A stretch of 64,000 nt of DNA, taken from the NCBI RefSeq assembly GCF_002217395.1, contig NZ_MUHD01000036.1, positions 1 through 64,000 on the forward strand, written 5' to 3'. Origin of the DNA: Flavobacterium plurextorum (GTDB taxonomy: Bacteria > Bacteroidota > Bacteroidia > Flavobacteriales > Flavobacteriaceae). This document shows positions 27,250-35,810 of this stretch, piece by piece. Each line of letters begins with the position of its first letter. The stretch's first letter is position 1. The notes below the pieces were generated by a model that had not been told where the DNA came from, ran no database searches, and was given only the letters and a program-made list of their open reading frames with translations. The translations under genes and the position numbers were made by a program.

Positions 27250-27477
27250 TTACTTCTTTTCCCCTTTTAGTGGGGAGAGCAGTTCCGCCGCTTTGCTTTT
27301 GGAAATGTATATTTCAGGCAGAAAATGCAGCAGCTCGGAAAGGATGAATTCCGCATTGTCATCAAATTGGCCTGCCCAATCCATTATATGTTCAACCGAC
27401 ATTCTGTAGTCGGTCTCAGGGGTATCGCAATGGTAGTCCTGTAAAATCTCAAATATCCTTTCGGCGGTTTCGTGCAT
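27250..27477 (-). CDS. Short protein resembling the N-terminal part of PRTase-CE-type proteins
   Basis: 75 residues. The segment SVEHIMDWAGQFDDNAEFI followed by LSELLHFLPEIYISKSKA resembles, from memory, the helical N-terminal signature (W-x-x-QF ... YISK-x-A) of phosphoribosyltransferase-like PRTase-CE proteins found in bacterial conflict systems. The catalytic phosphoribosyltransferase domain is absent: the frame stops after LSPLKGEKK, and a hairpin terminator follows. It may be a truncated remnant or a stand-alone small subunit. It lies 127 bp downstream of the DUF262 gene on the same strand. Confidence 0.5.
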   Translation of the reverse strand: MHETAERIFEILQDYHCDTPETDYRMSVEHIMDWAGQFDDNAEFILSELLHFLPEIYISKSKAAELLSPLKGEKK

Positions 27478-27604
27478 TTATGTAAATTTTAAATAAAAGA
27501 TAAATGTATAATATTGTTTTTTATGGCACAAGAAAGAAAATCCAATTTATTGGAATCATCAGGGGAATTTTTACTTTCAATTGTATTAATTCAGATTAGG
27601 TGGC

Positions 27605-29476
27605 TTACTCGCTAACATCAAGGCCAATCTCATCTTCATCTTCATTCTCATCCTCATTTTCATCTTCAGGCATACTTTCATCTATTAAAATTTCATAGTG
27701 TTTATCCATTCCCCATCTGTCAATTATCCAGTCGGTTAATTCTTCGCGTCTGATTTTACAGGCCGCAGGCGTCCAATCGTCATGCTCTGCAATTTTTCTC
27801 TCCTGTCGTATATCAGAATTTGCATAAGAAAAACCGGTGCCCGAAGTTCCCTTTTTTCTCTCAAATTCAAAGTTTCTGTATCGTGAATTGTCTTTCGTTA
27901 GAACTATGTTTGATATATCATGAAGATATTTGTTTCTATCCCGCGCGGGCCATTTTTTCAGCCATTGTGAATTAACATCCGGATTTTGGGGAAGAATATG
28001 TTCCAACGTTGCATCACTTAAATCCTCCCAATTTAATTTTGGCGTATTTTTATCCATCAGAAGAAAGACTTCATACTCGTACAAGGTATACTTCAACAGT
28101 TTTCGCCAGTGATACCATTCGAAAAAATCTTCCTTTAGGGATTTCCTGAAATTATTTTCTGGAGAATACCAATTAATTGTACCATAGATCCATTCCGTAA
28201 CCGTTTTTAAATCATGTTTTCCAGCAAATATATCATCCGCCCATCTATAGAATTTGGATAATCCGGCATTGCTTCGTTTTCCTTCCCATAAAAATACGCG
28301 ATAGGAAAAGAGCTCAATCGATTTGAGAAAATCGGCATAATCGTCGTCAGTTATGCCATTATTGTCTCTCTTAATTCTTACCGCAATTAACAAAGGTAGG
28401 AAATTTGCGACATTTCCCGCATTTTTGATTTTTGTAAAGAATTTTAGCTCATCCTTATCCGAAGCGGGACTGCTCGGATTAACGACCGAGGCATAGTGCT
28501 TGGATATTACCGCCAGTCCGTCAACAAATTTTAAAATAAATCCCTTTACCTGATCTTTATTTTTTTTTGTAAAGTTCCTTAAAGGAATTACCTCATCAGA
28601 TTTGAAACCGCTGTAGCCAGTCCAGTTTTTAGGAGTGTAACTTACAAATAAAGTCCACGCTATACGCAAGCATTGGCTTTCGCTTCCATTGCATTTTGAA
28701 ATATTAACATAAACTTCCTTCCAAGTCTTATTGATTGTATTTGTGAAATCCTCCTTTTCCGATTCATCTGTTATATTGGGGTAAACCCAGTACATTAGGT
28801 AGTTTTTCAATAATTCCATCGAAGACAGGTCCTTGCCCCTTGAATTCATCAATTCAAAAGTCATCCCTATTTCGCTTTCGACTTCGATAGGATAGAATGA
28901 GAAATTTAGTTTTCTAATGATGGCGTCAAACAAATCCTTCAGGTATTCCACACCGCCTTCTTCTCTTATTTTGAGCTGCTCGGATATATGATTCTTTAAA
29001 AAAAAATACGCGTTTGAAATTCGGGATTGATGGACTGAATTTGCTGAGACATTGCTGACACCTTTTGTTATCAGATCCAAGTAGAAGTCGGAAGTGTCGT
29101 TGTTTAGCCTGAGCTTGCTTTTACTTCCTGAATAAAGGTATATTGGAATCTCTGCAGCGAAGTCTGTCTGGCCCAAATCAATAAGCTCCTTGAATATTAT
29201 TGACAAAAACAGGCTGCAGGTCGATAACCTCTGCTGCCCATCCACTATATCCACGATTTCTAATTTTTTAGTTCCGTAATTTTCCAGTGGCTTGGGATTG
29301 GGCTGATAAATTACAATTGTTCCGGTATAGTGGCTTACAATTTGGTCATCGACCAGCGCATCAATGTCCTGAACAAATTCCTGCCACTGTTTTTCTTCCC
29401 ATGAATATCCTCTCTGGTAGTCCGGTATGCGAAAAATTTTGCTGTCAAAAATATTTGACAATGTTTTCTTTTCCAA
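27605..29476 (-). CDS. DUF262/DUF1524 protein (GmrSD-like type IV restriction nuclease)
   Basis: 623 residues. The N-terminal DUF262 domain has FRIPDYQRGYSWEEKQWQEF (about 15-34) and the ParB-like motif IVDGQQRLST (77-86), the nucleotide-binding and cleaving signature of GmrS. The C-terminal DUF1524 domain (about 470-590) has LEHILPQNP, with the His of the HNH-like nuclease, and LHDISNIVLTKDNSRYRN, with the Asn. The last 25 residues are a strongly acidic tail (EDENEDENEDEDE). Fused GmrSD proteins cut phage DNA that carries modified bases, using NTP. All key motifs are visible, so it appears intact. It is part of a minus-strand cassette of nuclease-like genes. Confidence 0.9.
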   Translation of the reverse strand: MEKKTLSNIFDSKIFRIPDYQRGYSWEEKQWQEFVQDIDALVDDQIVSHYTGTIVIYQPNPKPLENYGTKKLEIVDIVDGQQRLSTCSLFLSIIFKELIDLGQTDFAAEIPIYLYSGSKSKLRLNNDTSDFYLDLITKGVSNVSANSVHQSRISNAYFFLKNHISEQLKIREEGGVEYLKDLFDAIIRKLNFSFYPIEVESEIGMTFELMNSRGKDLSSMELLKNYLMYWVYPNITDESEKEDFTNTINKTWKEVYVNISKCNGSESQCLRIAWTLFVSYTPKNWTGYSGFKSDEVIPLRNFTKKNKDQVKGFILKFVDGLAVISKHYASVVNPSSPASDKDELKFFTKIKNAGNVANFLPLLIAVRIKRDNNGITDDDYADFLKSIELFSYRVFLWEGKRSNAGLSKFYRWADDIFAGKHDLKTVTEWIYGTINWYSPENNFRKSLKEDFFEWYHWRKLLKYTLYEYEVFLLMDKNTPKLNWEDLSDATLEHILPQNPDVNSQWLKKWPARDRNKYLHDISNIVLTKDNSRYRNFEFERKKGTSGTGFSYANSDIRQERKIAEHDDWTPAACKIRREELTDWIIDRWGMDKHYEILIDESMPEDENEDENEDEDEIGLDVSE

Positions 29477-29542
29477 GTTGGTTAGCTATTTTTAATTATT
29501 AATTGAAAGCTGTGTTCGCTGATGATTTTTATAATTTGCTTG

Positions 29543-30335
29543 TCAGCTTTTCTCGCTTTGATGTATTGGATTCATATCTATATGGATATCCAGATATTTT
29601 TTTAATTCTCTTGCGGAAAATCCATAGATATGATGGTCATCGTCGTAACCGTGCGCCATGAAAGCCACTATCTCACCACTTTCCGAAATTATCGGTGCTC
29701 CGCTGGTTCCAATAAAATCAAGGTGATCGGTTATTGTGCTTTTTAAATCAAAACGTTCAAAAGGGCCGATTTTGGAATCATATTCAATGCCCAATACTAG
29801 CCTGTCGGTTTGAATGAGTTTCATTATAGGTGGCAGCGCGAATTCTTCCGTATAAACTATATTTTTCCCCCTTAGTCGGCTTAAAATCCAAATTTGTAAA
29901 TGGAATTATTTTATTGCCAGCCTCCACGCGTATTTTTTCATTAAATACGATCTCCTTTTGGAAGATTTCAAAGTCTTCCTTTATCTCGGCATAGCAAATG
30001 TCCAGAGGGGTTATAGTGTTCAAATCTTCTTCTTCAGTTCCCTCCAATAATTCTACGGTATCTATGTAATTTAATTCCGGTATGACAAAAACATTTGTGC
30101 CGTTTTGGGTGCCAGTGCCTTTGTCTATAGCGGTCTGCAATCCGATTCTGTCGGTAACATGTCGGACTGAAATAAAAAAAAGCCTTTCTCTGTATTTTAT
30201 TGCGCAACCGCTGCCAGGGGCGCCAGGCATTAAAGTGTCGGGATCCAGCATGACAACATGCTGTGTGGCTTTGACAACATAATCTGCCAATTCCTCCAGT
30301 TTATCATTTTCCTCCAGCTTAATTTTTTTTTTCAT
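29543..30335 (-). pseudogene. Trypsin-like serine peptidase gene split by a frameshift
   Basis: Two overlapping frames together make one peptidase. The upstream frame (30335 to 29784, 183 codons) has APGSGCAIKYRERLFFISVRH with His59, and ITPLDICYAEI with Asp112. The downstream frame (29824 to 29543, 93 codons) has GTSGAPIIS with Ser41 of that frame. His, Asp and Ser are in trypsin-family order and spacing for a total of about 260 residues. The frames differ by one base, and the shift falls near 29784-29824, where both can be read. No signal peptide, so cytoplasmic. It could be a real mutation, a sequencing error, or re-initiation at the internal ATG at 29822-29824 giving two chains. Trypsin-like domains occur in several bacterial defence systems. 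Confidence 0.75.
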
Positions 30336-30409
30336 CTCTTCTTAATTTTAACTTTATTCTATGAGCAGATTCATGATTGTCTTTCATTAATCATAAGGTT
30401 CTTATCAGA

Positions 30410-31990
30410 TCAACTATTTGCATACTTTTCCAGTTCAGAGATTTCTGCAGAAACGATTTGCTTAATTATTTCTTTTTTCTTTTCAAAATCATTGGAACTG
30501 GTAAATGTCCTTCTCAAGTAGATCCTCACCATCACGACATTCATATTCATCAGCGAGAATTCTTTATTTACACTTTCCCATTGCGCATTAAACTCGTAGC
30601 CTCCATTGCTTTTTTGAGCAATTTGGATGCATTTTATATCCGAATCCTTGAAGGTCTTATTTTCGTAAATATCCGTTGTTGCAAATATGTCATCGGCTAC
30701 CAAAGGTTTTAATCTTTCATTTATGGCTTCCTTTATTTTTTCTATTTTATCAAAGTCATCGAAGTTGTCCCTGGTTAATATGATTTTTACCTGATAAACT
30801 CTCTTGAATAATTTTCTTTTCAATAATTCTTCCAGAACCTCTTTTTCCGAATCCTGCATTACCACCTCTTTTTTTGCAGTGTAATTCAAAAAGACTTCAT
30901 CGCTGTTTTTAATGTAAAAATCCATCAGTTCCTGTATCGTTTTGCTCTTTTCCAAAAACTTGGTGCCTAATGTTTTACTTGAAGCGCTTGCATAAGCGAG
31001 CATAGAATTGGCCGATCTGTTTGTCTTATGGAAATAGACCTGATTATACAGATGGGATCTGGATTGGATAAATCGCAGCATGGAGTCCAACCCGCTTTCC
31101 TTATAGGCCAGATACACATTATTATCGGCATCTTTGGTAGCCATAAATGATGCGAAGATCCTATTGATATCGTAGATGCCGTAGGTTACTCCTGAGAAAT
31201 AGCTGTCCCTTAAAAGATAGTCCATCCTATCGGCGTCAATTGGAAATGATGTGATTATGCGCGAAAAGAAAGAGGTGTAGTTATTCTCTTTTGAATCGGT
31301 AAACTCCTGCAGATTTTCAAAATCAGGCTCAATCAGTTTAACGATCCTCTCAGCGGATAGGCTTTCAATAATGACCTTGGCTGAAGGCGAAAATTTATGT
31401 TCATCGGTTATGTGCCTCATCTTTAATTCGTCAATTAGGATAAAGATGAATGCGCATGAAATGATTTCATGCTCCACTTTATTCTTATTGGCCGCGATCA
31501 GCTTTTCGAAAGCCGAATAATAATTTTTGAGCACTTTTGATTCTTCGGCAATCTTCAGAAAAGCATCCTTGCTTATTGCGAATTTATCAAAAAGGTGGGA
31601 TAGCGGACCATGTCCTATATCATGCAGAAGGGCAGCCAATCTTAGCTCCTGATAGTAAACTTCTTCCCGTTCCTCCAGATTGTTTAGATTATAGAAACTG
31701 CTCTTGCCCTTTATAAAATACTTTTCTTTTTTCTTCTGCCCAGTTGCGAAATTTTCCTTGCAGGAATCGAATATTTTTCCCGCCAGATGCATTACTCCGA
31801 TAGAGTGCTCAAATCTCGTATGGTTTGCCGAGGGAAACACATAATAAAGGAAGGTGTTCTGTTTCACCCTTCGCAATCTGGTGAAGATGGGATGCTGTAT
31901 GATCCATTTTTCAATTTCCGACAGTTTGATATCGCCGTGCAAGGGGTCAAGAATGCTTCCGTAATAATTATCTCTGTAATTGTAAATCAT
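30410..31990 (-). CDS. HD-domain phosphohydrolase (dNTPase/SAMHD1-like)
   Basis: 526 residues, no signal peptide. The N-terminal half matches dGTPase/SAMHD1-type HD proteins: DPLHGDIKLSEIEKWIIQHP, FPSANHTRFEHSIGVMHLA with metal ligand His62, LRLAALLHDIGHGPLSHLF with His123-Asp124, and FPIDADRMDYLLRDSYFSGV carrying the last Asp. These metal-dependent enzymes hydrolyse dNTPs or other phosphoesters. The C-terminal half (about 330-526) is unlike housekeeping dGTPases and contains LTRDNFDDFDKIEKIKEAI; its role is unknown. The upstream neighbour is the GIY-YIG-like gene and the downstream one the split peptidase. dNTP depletion is a known antiphage strategy, so a defence role is reasonable, but it remains inference. 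Confidence 0.85.
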   Translation of the reverse strand: MIYNYRDNYYGSILDPLHGDIKLSEIEKWIIQHPIFTRLRRVKQNTFLYYVFPSANHTRFEHSIGVMHLAGKIFDSCKENFATGQKKKEKYFIKGKSSFYNLNNLEEREEVYYQELRLAALLHDIGHGPLSHLFDKFAISKDAFLKIAEESKVLKNYYSAFEKLIAANKNKVEHEIISCAFIFILIDELKMRHITDEHKFSPSAKVIIESLSAERIVKLIEPDFENLQEFTDSKENNYTSFFSRIITSFPIDADRMDYLLRDSYFSGVTYGIYDINRIFASFMATKDADNNVYLAYKESGLDSMLRFIQSRSHLYNQVYFHKTNRSANSMLAYASASSKTLGTKFLEKSKTIQELMDFYIKNSDEVFLNYTAKKEVVMQDSEKEVLEELLKRKLFKRVYQVKIILTRDNFDDFDKIEKIKEAINERLKPLVADDIFATTDIYENKTFKDSDIKCIQIAQKSNGGYEFNAQWESVNKEFSLMNMNVVMVRIYLRRTFTSSNDFEKKKEIIKQIVSAEISELEKYANS

Positions 31991-32155
31991 AATTTTTCAT
32001 TTAGTATAAATCTTTAATTCTTCATCTTGCGAAGCATGCCGCCTGCCATTGGGCTGATCATGTCTTTACTGAAGGTTTGCGCGTAAAAATAAAACCTTTT
32101 TTAAGGCTGGGACAGGGGGTTTATACTTGATTTTATATTATGGATAAGTACTTCG

Positions 32156-32734
32156 CTAATTTTTGTGGGAACCCAGCAGGGGCTTTAATTTTTTGGCCAG
32201 TTCAATTTCAAGTATCCCAATCAGGGGCTTCATCTCTTCTTCCAGAACGATGTAGTTTAATTTTAGATTGCCATACAGCAAGGTGTCGTACCAGTAGGTG
32301 AGCTGCAGACTTCCAGTTTCGCCATTTACGGAATGGCCCAAATGATTGACAAACCTGTAATGGAATTTATCTTTCACTTTGCCCACATAAAGCGTTCCGC
32401 TGGATTCCCTTTGGATTTTCGGCAGTTCCGCTATTTTTCTTTTTCCGGCAAGTCCCCTGATGCTTTCCAGTGCCTGCAGCATGCTTTCATTATTCAGTTT
32501 TTCCGTATCGAAGCTGAACCAATATAATATCGGTTTGTTTTTTGGAAGGCTTTCATTCAGGCTCTTAAATTCCGTGCATTTTGAAAACGTCTGGGTTTGT
32601 CTGTAGTTTTCAGCAAGGTAAGTGCTGTCTATATCGATCGATTGGATCTTCAGGCCATTTTTTTCGATAGCCTCAAGATATGCGTTCAATTTATTAATTT
32701 GGTCGCCAATGATGTTTTGTATGGTTTCTTTCAT
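32156..32734 (-). CDS. GIY-YIG-like domain protein
   Basis: 192 residues. The C-terminal 110 residues fit a GIY-YIG nuclease fold: ILYWFSFD (first strand, in place of GIY), SGTLYVGKVKDKFHYRFVNHL (YVG in place of YIG, plus the conserved Arg helix), and LEIELAKKLKPLLGSHKN (catalytic-type Glu followed by KPxxG near the end, as E..L...KP.xN in the family). The N-terminal 60 residues are helical with no match that I know. The gene starts at an ATG at 32732-32734. Remote similarity only; the fold call is inference from motif order, and the strict GIY residues are not conserved. Confidence 0.55.
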   Translation of the reverse strand: MKETIQNIIGDQINKLNAYLEAIEKNGLKIQSIDIDSTYLAENYRQTQTFSKCTEFKSLNESLPKNKPILYWFSFDTEKLNNESMLQALESIRGLAGKRKIAELPKIQRESSGTLYVGKVKDKFHYRFVNHLGHSVNGETGSLQLTYWYDTLLYGNLKLNYIVLEEEMKPLIGILEIELAKKLKPLLGSHKN

Positions 32735-32805
32735 GCTTTTCTTTGTGTATTGTTGCTCATGGCAGTTTCCAACACGGTATTTAGTTTCCTAATGCCAGAT
32801 TAATT

Positions 32806-33957
32806 TTAAACTTTTCCTGGAGTCTCATCTATAGCTTGTACTATATCGATAAGATGCTTTTTGGAGGGTCTTGTCAAAATTTGAGTAAAACCAAAACCCA
32901 TTGTTCCTTGAATGGATCTTGTCCAGCCTCTTACGAAAATGTCTTCAATTCCATCATCATTGAAATCCGCTCTAAATTGTTCCGATAATGAGGTTTCAAA
33001 GCCTTCAAATTCCAAACTGAATTCGAAAATGCCTGGAGAGCTGTCCCCTTTTACAATTCCTCTTCTTACCAATTCACCAATAGAGACCCCTTCGAGGACA
33101 TACTCTTTCAGCCTGCCTTCCATGTCAAAAAGAATATTTGGAGATAAATAGTCAAGCATATTGATATTTATCCAAGGATCGCTGATAAAGGAGACTTTAG
33201 GCATTTTGGCCTTCTTAACAGCTTCTATTAGTTCTTCGAAAAAGGTAAAGCTGTGTGACATTTTAATTGCATAGGTCGTCAGCGGATAAAACCCCTTTAC
33301 ACTGGCGTCCTTCCATTCATTTAAAGTAGAGACTCTTATTTTATCGTCTGCATCGTTGGATAGTTCCAAATATTCGTTATCATTGTAAATCATTAATTTT
33401 TTATCCAAAAGAATCGAGAAATCAGTATTCAAATAGAAAACATCATAAATTTCATCAATAAATTCTATCCCTGCAGGCAGTTTAATTTCCCTGATTTCCC
33501 AATTTTTTGTCTCGGCTTCCCGCAATATATTTTTTAATTCTTCGGTATTTACAATATTTACTGAAAGAGCCGCCTGAAGTTTGGAAAGGATTATTCCCCT
33601 ATTTTTCTTTTTTGTCAGCTTCTCGATTTCTTTTTTGACTTTTGCTTCAGATTTCGCAGCAAGAGCAAGATAATATAGGTTGGCGCTCTTAGGAAAAAGA
33701 TCATTGCTTTTTCTCAAATTGCATTTGCTGTGGGTGGGAACCAAATTGTAAAGGCCGTTAAGATCAAAATCTTTATCCAGTCCCAAATCATTCTTTACCA
33801 TTTCAAATTCTTTCACTTTAACCTCTAGGGATTCGGGGATTATGTGGCCAATCTCTAAATCTGCCCATTCCAAAGATTGGCGGCAGTAGAAGCATAGATT
33901 CTTATTTGCCGCCCAGATGGCACTTCTCGTCAAATTATCAAATGTTGTAGTACTCAT
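32806..33957 (-). CDS. HNH endonuclease-domain protein
   Basis: 383 residues from the ATG at 33955-33957 (MSTTTFDNLTRSAI); an upstream in-frame TTG is less likely. Residues 21-90 form an HNH domain with zinc ligands Cys22-x-x-Cys25 and His76-x-x-Cys79, and catalytic residues in EIGHIIP (His38) and GLYNLVPTHSKCN (Asn71, His76, Asn80). A lysine-rich helical segment follows (about 100-130). The C-terminal half has no recognised fold but ends in ADFNDDGIEDIFVRGWTRS and MGFGFTQILTRPS, a calcium-site-like DxNxDGxxD loop. DNA cleavage controlled by the C-terminal sensor is a reasonable guess for a defence protein. Confidence 0.8.
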   Translation of the reverse strand: MSTTTFDNLTRSAIWAANKNLCFYCRQSLEWADLEIGHIIPESLEVKVKEFEMVKNDLGLDKDFDLNGLYNLVPTHSKCNLRKSNDLFPKSANLYYLALAAKSEAKVKKEIEKLTKKKNRGIILSKLQAALSVNIVNTEELKNILREAETKNWEIREIKLPAGIEFIDEIYDVFYLNTDFSILLDKKLMIYNDNEYLELSNDADDKIRVSTLNEWKDASVKGFYPLTTYAIKMSHSFTFFEELIEAVKKAKMPKVSFISDPWININMLDYLSPNILFDMEGRLKEYVLEGVSIGELVRRGIVKGDSSPGIFEFSLEFEGFETSLSEQFRADFNDDGIEDIFVRGWTRSIQGTMGFGFTQILTRPSKKHLIDIVQAIDETPGKV

Positions 33958-34020
33958 ATAAATCAGGCTGCGCAAAGTGTTAACTAGTAAATGATACCTT
34001 TGAGCTTATTTTTTTAAGTT

Positions 34021-34825
34021 TTAGTTATTAGCTGCAATATATTTTTTTATTTCAGTTTCCACCAGCTTCCATCGTCTTGTCCTGCTTAAATTATAAATTG
34101 CAAAATGTTTGGCTTCGTCAGCTATTTCGTTGAAGCATTTGATTATGGCTTCATCGCTTGCTTCTTTCGAACTGCATAATATAAAAAGAAAGTGTTCCGG
34201 GCTGGCCTGTTCGATAAACTCCAGCTGTTTCATATGATTTTGCATCAGCCTTTTAATCAATTTGTTCTTAAGATATCCGCTGGGATTCTGCAACCATATT
34301 TCATTGATGTTCAATGCCAATAGATTTTCATTTCCGAATTCCGCCAATGCCTCCAAATAAGATTCATTGCCGTTTTGCTGATAATCTTTCAAAAGAAGCG
34401 AGTCAAGTGTTGGCTTGGCTACAGCATCATATATTTTCAATGCATATTTTATATCATTTTGATATTTTGAATGGTAAAACGTTTTAAAAAAATCTTCGTA
34501 ATATATTTTCTTTAAGTTAGGCAAAAGAGCATACAATAAAATTCTAATTCTTTGCCTTTTTGAGTAATCGCTTTCCTTTAATTCAATATAAAGCTTTGAA
34601 TAAACTTTTGAACCATTTTTATAGGTCTCCAATTCTTTTCAAAAGATTTGATTCTACCGAAGCTTTCAGCTCGCTATTTGGCATCGTCAGCTCGCAATCA
34701 ATCAATTGGGGCAGTTGGATTGTATTAAGTACGCTATGAATCAGTATATTATAATTTCCGTCAAGAAAAACTTTATTCTTTCTTTCAAATAATTCATTGA
34801 GAAGACTAATCTGCTGTTTTTTCAT
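34021..34825 (-). pseudogene. Helical-repeat protein gene, probably frameshifted
   Basis: Two overlapping frames: 34825-34619 (68 codons from ATG) and 34632-34021 (203 codons). The second begins at TTG, not ATG, and overlaps the end of the first by 14 bases, so a single ancestral gene of about 270 codons with a one-base shift near 34620-34632 is likely. The long frame is rich in Leu, Lys and Asn helices and looks like a HEAT-type repeat (EALAEFGNENLLALNINEIW). No catalytic motif is visible. Translational recoding or TTG re-initiation cannot be excluded. Confidence 0.5.
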
Positions 34826-34902
34826 AAGTCTGTGCCGCTAATGCGTGTGAATGTTTATTTTAAATGGTACTATTGGCTAAAGCGCCATCGTACATACGGA
34901 AA

Positions 34903-35376
34903 TTATTTGGCAATAGGAGATCTGTATGACTTGAAATAGCTTATGATTTTTTTATTGGAATATAAGCCCCTGTTTCTCTCCCAATAATCATATGCCTCTT
35001 GAAAAGAGCCTATAGGAACGCCTGCGTCCAAATTTTGTACGCCCGGGATTCTGTATGGAAGCGGCTTTACTTGTTTGCCTCTGATCACTTCGTCTATAAA
35101 GAATTCATTTAATAGCGCCGCATCCTGCATACATTTCTCTGCCTGCTGCAATTTATTCTGAAGGATATTCAGTGCGACTGACCCAAATCTAAATTCAATT
35201 GAATAATCTTCCGAATATTTATCCAGCAGCAGTTCAGCCTGCTTGTAATCTTTTGAAGCGAACAATGTTTCCAGCAGGAGATACCTGATGCCCTGATGGT
35301 CGTCTTCATTTAATTTCAAGATCAGTGCATAGATCTCGACAGCTTTAATTGGCTTTAAGCGGTTTTTTACTAATGT
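34903..35376 (-). pseudogene. 5'-truncated TPR-repeat gene remnant
   Basis: The frame is open from 35376 (after TAA at 35377-35379) down to the stop at 34903 but contains no ATG start. It reads KAVEIYALILKLNEDDHQGI then RYLLLETLFASKDYKQAELL, a standard tetratricopeptide helix pair. This matches the C-terminal part of larger TPR proteins whose N-terminal half would lie upstream; it is missing here. I read it as the end of a deleted gene at the right boundary of the cassette. A TTG at 35319 could start a 138-residue product, but it would cut into the repeat. Confidence 0.55.
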
Positions 35377-35499
35377 TTAAGCTGAAGATAGTATTTTTTT
35401 AAAATTTGGGTAAAAGAAATATTAAGTGAAGCATTTTTTCTTAAGAATGAAAGGTTTTTTTTAGTTTGCTTTTTACTTATTAGACTCTTTATTTTGCAA

Positions 35500-35597
35500 T
35501 ACGTTAATCGGAGAATTCTTCCGTTTAATCAAGTAAAATGACCGTTTACTACTTTGCGGTTTTCCCAGCATCATATTGAGTCTACTTTTACGGTGTG
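35500..35597 (+). promoter_or_regulatory. Promoter with three LytTR-like repeats before sensor kinase 1
   Basis: Three direct repeats spaced 20-21 bp: TACGTTAAT (35500-35508), TCCGTTTAA (35520-35528) and ACCGTTTAC (35541-35549). They fit the published LytTR half-site pattern [TA][AC][CA]GTTN[AG][TG]: the first exactly, the other two except at the last base. ACCGTTTACTACTT starts at 35541, and 46 bp later TACTTTTACGGTGTG (35583-35597) contains the -7-like TACTTTTA. The same 46-bp layout recurs at 43968 and 56872. It implies a leader of about 200 bases before the kinase ATG. Confidence 0.65.
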
Positions 35598-35735
35598 CAG
35601 AAAGATTTATTTAGAAAATGAAAATGATAAATTAGGGATAAAAATCCTTATGGGATATTAAAGAGATTTTAAGAATGAAAAAAGGCACATAGCATTATAA
35701 ACTCCAGTTATTTGTAGCTCCTTTATGAAAATAAA

Positions 35736-35810
35736 ATGTTCAAAAATCTGCTATTGCATACTTTGGTTTCACCTTTTTATTATACTTGGTTTAAATATCC
35801 GCTTAAATGA
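35736..35810 (+). CDS. Possible 24-codon leader ORF overlapping kinase 1 start
   Basis: ATG at 35736 opens a 24-residue frame (MFKNLLLHTLVSPFYYTWFK then YPLK), whose TGA overlaps the kinase ATG as ATGA at 35807-35810. The arrangement permits translational coupling. No equivalent exists before the paralogous kinase 2, and the peptide is not recognisable, so it may be chance. Confidence 0.2.
   Translation: MFKNLLLHTLVSPFYYTWFKYPLK

Noticed and set aside
35736..35810. 24-codon leader ORF coupled to kinase 1 as a regulatory leader peptide
   Set aside because: Overlap of stop and start is real, but the peptide has no recognisable attenuator features and the paralogous kinase has no equivalent; kept only as a low-confidence feature.
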